64,000 nt of DNA, from contig JAEZYN010000004.1 in NCBI GenBank assembly GCA_023419095.1, positions 1-64,000 on the forward strand, written 5' to 3'. Made by a program: the position numbers and the translations under genes. Under the pieces are notes generated by a model. That model did not search any database. It was not told the origin of the DNA and worked only from the letters and a program-made list of their open reading frames with translations. This document shows, piece by piece, positions 58,725-64,000 of this stretch; the first letter of the stretch is position 1, and the number at the start of each line of letters is the position of its first letter. Source of the DNA: Bacteroidota bacterium. Lineage in GTDB: Bacteria > Bacteroidota > Bacteroidia > Flavobacteriales > Weeksellaceae.

Positions 58725-58935
58725 TGTAAGATTGTAAGGAATTAGCGTTTTGCCCGATTTGTAAGGCCTTACAATACTCTTTTTATTTTGTTAGGATTCT
58801 GATATTCTTACAAAAAAAATGTAAGGAAATACTCCCTTACAAAATCCTTACAATTCAAAAACGGCAGTCTTACAAAAAGATTTTCGCGCAAATGTCCTGA
58901 AATCAATGGTTTAAATACCGCCTTACATTCTTACA
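58725..58935. repeat. Cluster of CTTACA/TGTAAG repeats in a gene-free region (possible origin or regulator array)
   Basis: The gap 58548-59018 is gene-free and AT-rich. TGTAAG or its complement CTTACA occurs at 58725, 58733, 58760, 58768, 58807, 58820, 58836, 58847, 58869, 58922 and 58930. The copies at 58760 and 58768 form TTGTAAGGCCTTACAA, a perfect 16-bp palindrome at 58759-58774. Orientation runs mostly TGTAAG first, then CTTACA. It is typical of a replication origin, packaging site or activator-binding array, but which is undecided. Confidence 0.6.
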
Positions 58936-58961
58936 AAAATTATTACACCTTTTCAAAATGC

Positions 58962-59013
58962 ACAATAAATTGTTGTGTATCACAACAAATTGTTGTAGAT
59001 ATGTATATATTTG
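58962..59013 (+). promoter_or_regulatory. Paired repressor operators and promoter of the two-gene unit
   Basis: ACAATAAATTGTTGT at 58962-58976 (one mismatch) and ACAACAAATTGTTGT at 58982-58996 (perfect) are 20 bp centre to centre, exactly as in the early promoter. TATATTTG at 59006-59013 is an exact -7 box, 6 bp before the start at 59019. Confidence 0.75.
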
Positions 59014-59018
59014 TGATT

Positions 59019-59456
59019 ATGAACTATTTAAGACAATTCCGCAATCGGTTTATTGTGAAGATCGAACTCGTGTCTGCGCTCGATGCCGGTTCTTTCCTGA
59101 TCTCGCCGCCGCGCGGTTTCACGGAAGCAGATATTCCGGTAGAATACAACGGAGTTTATTTCACACTCTCAGGTGCCGGTCTTGCCCAGGAAAGCAAAAC
59201 CACCAGTTCCGGCACCGTATATTCCACACAACTGAAATTCAGTTTCCCGGTCTTTCCCGGGATTGGTGCCTTTCAATGGCGGTTTTCAAAACTGTCCGAA
59301 ATCCGCCTCACGCTCAATACCGGAGCCATCATCCGGCTCAACCGCAACGACGTCGCGCTGAACAAACCTATAGACGGCACATTCAGCAGCAACCTGATGT
59401 CCGTAAACTTTGAAGCTTCACTCTCCACCATAAAGCCTTTGGAAATAGATGAGTAA
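59019..59456 (+). CDS. Prophage hypothetical protein 1 of two-gene unit
   Basis: I do not recognise this 145-residue protein. It has no helical bias and is predicted to be beta-rich (I-E-L-V-S-A-L-D-A-G-S-F-L-I and G-V-Y-F-T-L-S-G-A-G). The start at 59019 follows from the promoter box at 59006; a longer upstream frame lies within it. It overlaps the next gene by 8 bp. Position before fibre genes suggests a tail-related protein or an accessory factor. Confidence 0.55.
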   Translation: MNYLRQFRNRFIVKIELVSALDAGSFLISPPRGFTEADIPVEYNGVYFTLSGAGLAQESKTTSSGTVYSTQLKFSFPVFPGIGAFQWRFSKLSEIRLTLNTGAIIRLNRNDVALNKPIDGTFSSNLMSVNFEASLSTIKPLEIDE

Positions 59457-59991
59457 CATTGTGCCGCTCACGCTGCGCCCGCATCTGGTATCTTTCCTTA
59501 TGAAGGAGATGAAAGGCGAAACCAGCAGCTATGCCGGTACCCGCATCACCGTATGCGAGATCTCGCGCAAAAGTTTCATCGGCAAATACCTGCTCGAGCA
59601 TCTGGAGAAAATAAAGTACCCGGTAAAAAACATCAGCCGGTTCAATTTCTTTGCGGAGATCAAAGCCGGCAGCCGAAGCCATCGCGAGGTCCGCGCCTCC
59701 GGAGCCTTCTACAAAAGAGAAAAGCTCGGCGATACCTTCGTGTATCTGCCGGAGCGTTATGTGGATGAAGTGAACCAGCTTTTTGAAGAGCAGTTCCGCA
59801 GTGCCTTTTACAATTATGTGGAAGCCCGCGCGGAAGATGATCTGTGGGTCACGCAGGCCATTCTGCTCTTCATCGATAAGTATAACCTGTTCGAATGTGA
59901 TATGAACCAGGACCAGCTGCGGCAGCTCTACAACCGCATAAAGAAAAACGGACAGTTTGCCGGTTTGCAGGGCAAACTGTACCGCGGTTAG
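59449..59991 (+). CDS. Prophage hypothetical protein 2 of two-gene unit
   Basis: This 180-residue basic, helical protein begins M-S-N-I-V-P-L-T-L-R-P-H-L-V and has R-T-x-x-x-E-I-S-R-K-S-F-I-G-K in the middle. I do not recognise the family. It is coupled to the preceding gene by an 8-bp overlap and closed by a terminator, so the pair forms a separate repressor-controlled unit. Confidence 0.55.
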   Translation: MSNIVPLTLRPHLVSFLMKEMKGETSSYAGTRITVCEISRKSFIGKYLLEHLEKIKYPVKNISRFNFFAEIKAGSRSHREVRASGAFYKREKLGDTFVYLPERYVDEVNQLFEEQFRSAFYNYVEARAEDDLWVTQAILLFIDKYNLFECDMNQDQLRQLYNRIKKNGQFAGLQGKLYRG

Positions 59992-60010
59992 CCATTTTTT
60001 TTAGTTTGTG

Positions 60011-60041
60011 AACCGTTCCGAAGTGCCGGAACGGTTTTTTT
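60011..60041 (+). terminator. Terminator of the two-gene unit
   Basis: AACCGTTCCG (60011-60020) and CGGAACGGTT (60027-60036) form a 10-bp stem with a T-run. An in-frame start at 60008 that lies in this hairpin is therefore not used. Confidence 0.85.
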
Positions 60042-60047
60042 GTGCGT

Positions 60048-60080
60048 CACAACATTTTGTTGTGGAATCGGGCAATTTTG
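60048..60080 (+). promoter_or_regulatory. Single repressor operator and promoter of the fibre module
   Basis: CACAACATTTTGTTGTG at 60048-60064 contains a perfect operator (60049-60063). CAATTTTG at 60073-60080 is a -7 box with one mismatch, 5 bp before the start at 60086. Operator centre to box start is 17 bp, as at the 58982 site. Confidence 0.7.
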
Positions 60081-60085
60081 CCCCA

Positions 60086-61582
60086 ATGGAATTTAAGAGA
60101 TTAGATAAACGAAAAGGATCCGGTGCCGCCTCTATAAGAAGCCGGTACGCCTACCTCATACATCTTCCGGATATCGACTATTTCCCGCCCGTCAATGAGA
60201 AAGGCGTTCGGTTGGAAGGTGACATAGTTCTGCACGAAGGCCGCACCATGATCCCCGTTTATCTCACCAATCCGTCGCAGGAATATTCTTATGACACGCC
60301 TGGTGGCGATGATGAGAAAACCTTCCTCGTAAAATTCACCGGTACCCATCCGGGAACCGAGCTCGAAGCACTTGAGTTTTCAAAGAATCTGCTGGAGCAT
60401 CCTTTCCTGGTACTCATCCCCGGCTGCGAAAAGAACGCACCGAGCAAGCTGCTGGGCCAGCTAGATAACCCGCTGATCTTCACATCCACGCATAAAGCAG
60501 GAAGAGACGGTGATAAATTCACCTTCAATTTTGAGCAGCGCATCGGCTCCGAATTTATTTACTTTTCCTATGGTGGCGTGATCAGTCTGCCACCCTCGCC
60601 AGACGGACCGCCGAGCGATCCCGGACATTCCGGTTTCGATCCTACAAAATGGGCACGCATCGACGCCTCCAACATCGATCCCCACATCGCAGCCTGGCGC
60701 GCGAAGCTCATCACAGAACCAGAAGATCCAACGGAAGAGGAAACCGCCAGCGCGCCAAACAGCCGACTGGAGGACGGCTGGCGTACAATAAACAATACCG
60801 CGCCGCTCAGCATTGTGCTGGGCAATGATCCGGCAGGTAGCTTTCATCTCACTGGAGCCGGAGATATTGCTGGCTTTACCACGAAGATGGGCAAGTTTAT
60901 GTGGCCGGGGCGTGTATTTTATTTTAAGACCGATAAAGCGGTTACCCTGCGTCATGCGCCGCAGGAACCGACCACGAACGCGAAGTATTACTCCTTTGCG
61001 GAAGACTTCACAACGAAGCCGGACGGATGGTATATTTTGAAAGAAAAGGCAAGTTTTATTGAAGTGGTGGAATTGGGCGGAGGTGCCGACTTTCCCGAAG
61101 GTAACCCCGGTGATGTATTGGTGAAGACCGCCGATGGTGAAGTTTTTTCTTCTCGCTTAACGGATGCTGAAAACGAACTTGATACGGAGATTGTAGAACG
61201 CGCGATGGCGGATGCACTGAAGCTGGACAAACCACTTGCACCCAACAACGTCGCAACTAAAGTAGTAAATGCAGACGGAAGCACAACCGACAAAACCACC
61301 TTTGAGCGCACTATACAGGTAGCCGTGCCATTGCCTGCAACGGTAGATACTGCGTGGATGGGCAGGATTATATTTTTTAGCGGGGTTGGAACTTTAACGG
61401 TTCCTGCTACGTTACCCGCTGATTTCTCTTTTCAGGGATTAACGAAAACAGGATGCACGGTTACAATGGCGATTATACCGCCGAAAGCGTGGGCAACAGG
61501 AACGCCAACACAAATACCACCTTTAACTACTTTTTTTGTTGCGCAGGAGGGGAATACTAACGCTATATATCTTTTAATGTAA
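60086..61582 (+). CDS. Prophage tail-fibre-like protein
   Basis: This 498-residue protein has an N-terminal structured region rich in beta motifs. A Pro-rich link (P-P-S-P-D-G-P-P-S-D-P-G near residue 175) precedes a C-terminal part with repeated Asp/Ala/Thr strand motifs, such as N-N-V-A-T-K-V-V-N-A-D-G-S-T, as in fibre or baseplate proteins. The start is the ATG at 60086. It overlaps the next gene by 1 base. No family is certain. Confidence 0.6.
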   Translation: MEFKRLDKRKGSGAASIRSRYAYLIHLPDIDYFPPVNEKGVRLEGDIVLHEGRTMIPVYLTNPSQEYSYDTPGGDDEKTFLVKFTGTHPGTELEALEFSKNLLEHPFLVLIPGCEKNAPSKLLGQLDNPLIFTSTHKAGRDGDKFTFNFEQRIGSEFIYFSYGGVISLPPSPDGPPSDPGHSGFDPTKWARIDASNIDPHIAAWRAKLITEPEDPTEEETASAPNSRLEDGWRTINNTAPLSIVLGNDPAGSFHLTGAGDIAGFTTKMGKFMWPGRVFYFKTDKAVTLRHAPQEPTTNAKYYSFAEDFTTKPDGWYILKEKASFIEVVELGGGADFPEGNPGDVLVKTADGEVFSSRLTDAENELDTEIVERAMADALKLDKPLAPNNVATKVVNADGSTTDKTTFERTIQVAVPLPATVDTAWMGRIIFFSGVGTLTVPATLPADFSFQGLTKTGCTVTMAIIPPKAWATGTPTQIPPLTTFFVAQEGNTNAIYLLM

Positions 61583-63078
61583 TGGGATTTGCAGGGTACA
61601 TATTTGGCAGGGCGCGAAGTGGAACGGCTTTAATACCAATTAATGACACCATCAACATGTTGGTAAGTATTTCGACCCGCACGGGCAATGCAGTCGTATA
61701 TAAGGGAGATGGTAGCGCCGGAATTAACAATTCAGTACCGTTATTAACGGATTTAACTGTAAGTAACAATCTATTGTCTTATACGTACACAACCGCATTC
61801 ACGGGCAATATTTCCGTGAAGTTTTTACATGGATTAAAAGACGTTTATTCAATAAAGTTAGGGCACGACCTTAAAGCCGCGCAAACTGAGAAATACAACA
61901 TCGCTGATATCGCTGTTTTATTAGCTCAATTCCCAAATCTATTTAGCTTTATGATGGATGAGATTCCGGCCCCTGGCATTCCTAATAATGCTTCCAATAT
62001 AGGTGGCGACTTATCTAATTTGCCAAATTCTGTAGAGCGGGTTTTTCTTCGTAATACGGTAGTTTCAACAGTTTATAACCTTTATTTAAACTTTTCAAAC
62101 TATCAGAATGCATCTAAACTTAAGTATTTTGAATCCAACGCATTGCGCCTTACAGGGGATTTTAAAGTCCCTCCGTTGTGTTCGTTTTTTAAAATATTAG
62201 GCACCCGCGAAGGGTCATCTATCACTTACACCGCAGGCAAATCTTGGCCGAGCGTGTTTGATACGCTGTATTTACCTGCGGCATTAGGGGTTTTAGAAAC
62301 CGACAGCCTTTTCGCTGACATGGATAATTCTATAATTACGGCAGAAGGCAGCAAATCTATTACTATTCTCAATGGATATAGAAGCTCTGCCAGTGACTCT
62401 CACGTCGCAAGTTTGCAAGCGAAAGGATTTACGGTGACTTGTGCAAGACTTCCATACGTCGCTTTGAAAATCCTTGATATGCCATTACAAAATTCCTTCA
62501 CAGATTTAACAGGTTTAAATACGATGGTTGCAGGCGGAACTTCAAATCAACCAACATTTGTTAGCGATGGAGCGGGTGGTTATGCTGCTAATTTCAACGG
62601 GTCACAGTCTTTAAAAACAAGCGCAAACTTACCGATTTCAAACAGCGACAAGGTGACTATTTATTTTGAAATTAAAACAACGCAGATAGCTGTAGCAACT
62701 CCACTCGAATTAGGTAGCAATACAGCTACTGACAACATGTTTTCGACCAACATTAACACTGTGCCCGGTGCAATCTTAGCGGGCAGCTACAAGGCAGGAG
62801 TTTTTAATCAAATTACATCGCCAAATATTAATGATGGAGCTTTTAAGAAGGTGACAATTATAATAGACAGAGCATTAGGGGGTTCGCAGAGTAAAATTTA
62901 CATAAATGGTGTGGAATCGTGGACCATGCGAACACCTAACAACGTAACCGGAAATTTCGGTTCACATATATTTTTCGTTGGGCAAAGAGGTGCCAGTACA
63001 AATGGCTTCGTTGGCCAAATTAAAAATTTGAAAATATTCAATTTTCCTTTAACGCAGACAGAAATAAACAACTTATAA
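61582..63078 (+). CDS. Receptor-binding-type protein with LamG-like C-terminus
   Basis: This 498-residue protein has an N-terminal region of about 290 residues with leucine-rich beta/alpha turns resembling BspA-like repeats (L-A-Q-F-P-N-L-F-S, L-S-N-L-P-N-S-V-E-R-V-F-L). A concanavalin/LamG-type lectin domain follows from about residue 310, ending I-K-N-L-K-I-F-N-F-P-L. Such a layout is typical of host-binding tail tips or fibres. It is more AT-rich than the gene before it, suggesting replacement by exchange. Start is ATG overlapping the preceding stop (TAATG). Confidence 0.65.
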   Translation: MGFAGYIFGRARSGTALIPINDTINMLVSISTRTGNAVVYKGDGSAGINNSVPLLTDLTVSNNLLSYTYTTAFTGNISVKFLHGLKDVYSIKLGHDLKAAQTEKYNIADIAVLLAQFPNLFSFMMDEIPAPGIPNNASNIGGDLSNLPNSVERVFLRNTVVSTVYNLYLNFSNYQNASKLKYFESNALRLTGDFKVPPLCSFFKILGTREGSSITYTAGKSWPSVFDTLYLPAALGVLETDSLFADMDNSIITAEGSKSITILNGYRSSASDSHVASLQAKGFTVTCARLPYVALKILDMPLQNSFTDLTGLNTMVAGGTSNQPTFVSDGAGGYAANFNGSQSLKTSANLPISNSDKVTIYFEIKTTQIAVATPLELGSNTATDNMFSTNINTVPGAILAGSYKAGVFNQITSPNINDGAFKKVTIIIDRALGGSQSKIYINGVESWTMRTPNNVTGNFGSHIFFVGQRGASTNGFVGQIKNLKIFNFPLTQTEINNL

Positions 63079-63079
63079 A

Positions 63080-63472
63080 ATGATACGCAGCACAATACCC
63101 GCAATATATACCCTCCGAAGCAAGGAGGAAGCTATAATAGAAATAGCCATTACAGACTGGCGATATGAGCCCATATATGAACGTTATGTAGCAACGGTGG
63201 AAGATTACGCCCTGATAGGTGAATCGAAACAAATGTGCAACCGCAAGGAGGTGCATTATACCAATGAGCAGATTGATGGGCTGTTCAGCATGATGCAAAA
63301 TCCAATTTACCCAAATGAAAGTTACAGCGGTGAATTAATCAAGCTGATCGCGGGTGCTTTGCTCTATGTAACCCAAACAGATCTGTACGAAAACGGAAAA
63401 ACCATTTACGGTTTGCTTCCCGAAAACTGGGAAATAAACGCAGATTACGCAAAAACAATTTCTAAGAAATGA
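63080..63472 (+). CDS. Prophage hypothetical protein
   Basis: This 130-residue soluble protein is unrecognised. It has I-R-S-T-I-P-A-I-Y-T-L-R-S-K-E-E near the start and is likely alpha/beta. It overlaps the next gene by 4 bp and lies in the fibre-to-lysis module. Confidence 0.55.
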   Translation: MIRSTIPAIYTLRSKEEAIIEIAITDWRYEPIYERYVATVEDYALIGESKQMCNRKEVHYTNEQIDGLFSMMQNPIYPNESYSGELIKLIAGALLYVTQTDLYENGKTIYGLLPENWEINADYAKTISKK

Positions 63473-63813
63473 CAAGCTTATTACTCATCATCACCGCGCG
63501 CATTTTATTTAAAATCATCCGTCCGATCTCATTCGTATATGTGGTTTTCTTTAAACAGAAGTTCAAATGGGAAAGACTTTTTGGCTATTGGAAAAGCGAA
63601 GCTATCAGTCTGGATTCTTATGGGAATTACAATTACCGTTCGCTTTTCAACAGAGTTTTAAAAACCGAGAACGGCTATGAGTTTGGAAATTTTAACGAAA
63701 CAATCTCGGAAGCATTGCAGCGCAATTACGAGCTGGGAACCCTAACGAAGCGAGGAAAGCAGCTGTACAACTTAATAAACCGGATAAACCCGGGACATTT
63801 TTTAGAATTATGA
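63469..63813 (+). CDS. Prophage hypothetical protein with N-terminal hydrophobic helix
   Basis: This 114-residue protein starts with a hydrophobic stretch (L-L-L-I-I-T-A-R-I-L-F-K-I-I) and then a charged soluble region. The overlap with the next ATG (TTATGA) couples it to the holin-type gene. Unrecognised. Confidence 0.5.
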   Translation: MTSLLLIITARILFKIIRPISFVYVVFFKQKFKWERLFGYWKSEAISLDSYGNYNYRSLFNRVLKTENGYEFGNFNETISEALQRNYELGTLTKRGKQLYNLINRINPGHFLEL

Positions 63814-64000
63814 TAACAGAATTTTTAAATCACGATTACGCAGCCATTATGCAGAAACTGATTGTAGTATCAATGGCCTGGGGCGGCGTACTCATCGCTA
63901 TACTTATCGACCTTTTTTTTGGAATTCAGAAAGCCAGAAGCCTGAATGAGATCCGCTCCAGTGAAGGGTACAGACGGAGCATTAATAAGTTCGTCTGGTA
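63810..64000 (+). CDS. Phage holin family protein (3' end outside window)
   Basis: The first 63 residues are visible. They include a hydrophobic helix V-S-M-A-W-G-G-V-L-I-A-I-L-I-D-L-F-F near residues 16-33 and the downstream F-G-I-Q-K-A-R, I-R-S-S-E-G-Y-R-R-S segment. That is the pattern of the phage holin family common in Bacteroidota prophages. The ATG at 63810 overlaps the preceding stop by 4 bp. It would permit lysis and presumably precedes an endolysin beyond the edge. Confidence 0.75.
   Translation, partial: MITEFLNHDYAAIMQKLIVVSMAWGGVLIAILIDLFFGIQKARSLNEIRSSEGYRRSINKFVW

Noticed and set aside
58725..58935. CRISPR array in the repeat cluster
   Set aside because: The repeats are only 6-8 bp, occur in both orientations and at irregular spacing, unlike CRISPR repeats and spacers.
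59001..59018. Upstream ATG at 59001 for the two-gene unit
   Set aside because: It lies over the exact -7 box TATATTTG (59006-59013), leaving no transcribed start; 59019 is used.
60008..60085. Longer N-terminus for the fibre-like gene from an ATG at 60008
   Set aside because: The stretch contains the terminator hairpin, the operator and the -7 box, so it cannot be coding in a usable message; the start at 60086 fits the promoter.
47700..64000. Integrase, terminase, capsid or excisionase genes
   Set aside because: None of the proteins here shows their motifs. They are expected beyond the right edge, so the prophage type cannot be assigned further.

Overview
The window reads as a chromosomal segment of a Bacteroidota, most likely a flavobacterium of the Chryseobacterium/Weeksellaceae type (inference). 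Supporting signs are -7 boxes of the TAnnTTTG kind upstream of many starts, almost no Shine-Dalgarno sequences, secreted proteins beginning MKK...AQ, a C-terminal type IX secretion sorting domain, menaquinone genes, S9 peptidases and DUF families typical of this group. No rRNA, intact tRNA, CRISPR array or insertion sequence was seen.

Host part, about 1-47,680. It opens with a menaquinone operon read leftward (menB, menA, a metal-dependent hydrolase), then a surface LRR protein, a DUF2007 gene and an APC permease. A TerC membrane protein follows, beside an XRE regulator and a degenerate AAA+ ATPase; four TTACA-type palindromes sit in this stretch. A peptide-use block comes next: dipeptidyl peptidase IV, three tandem POT peptide transporters and a secreted thioredoxin. 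After it lie recG, a large DUF5686 outer-membrane protein, folP, DUF1599, a DoxX/MauE-like membrane protein, a TerB-like gene, prolyl oligopeptidase and tpiA, then clpP and dnaG on the minus strand. The rest is mixed central metabolism and envelope genes: isoaspartyl peptidase, tsaE, alanine dehydrogenase, tyrA, sdaA, an AarF kinase, glucokinase, an outer-membrane barrel, rhodanese, queG and a YceI-porin-YceI group.

Prophage part, about 47,700-64,000, running off the right edge. A leftward Cro/CI-size repressor faces a long rightward early operon of mostly small genes (LuxR-like Cys-rich regulator, HNH endonuclease, Toprim-helicase primase, DUF3127, ASCH-like, zinc ribbon, DUF551-like). This ends at a strong terminator at 58,571. 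A gene-free region follows with eleven copies of CTTACA/TGTAAG, then a two-gene unit, then a tail-fibre/receptor-binding module leading to a holin. The integrase, packaging and capsid genes are not in the window.

The most interesting signal is a set of 15-bp palindromes (ACAACA-N3-TGTTGT) at three promoters of this prophage. Two of the promoters carry a pair spaced exactly 20 bp centre to centre. This suggests one small repressor shuts off the early operon, the two-gene unit and the fibre module directly. Other oddities are exact 36-bp leader repeats, a pair of covarying hairpins, a shared start-codon context, and an outer-membrane-type protein inside the early operon.
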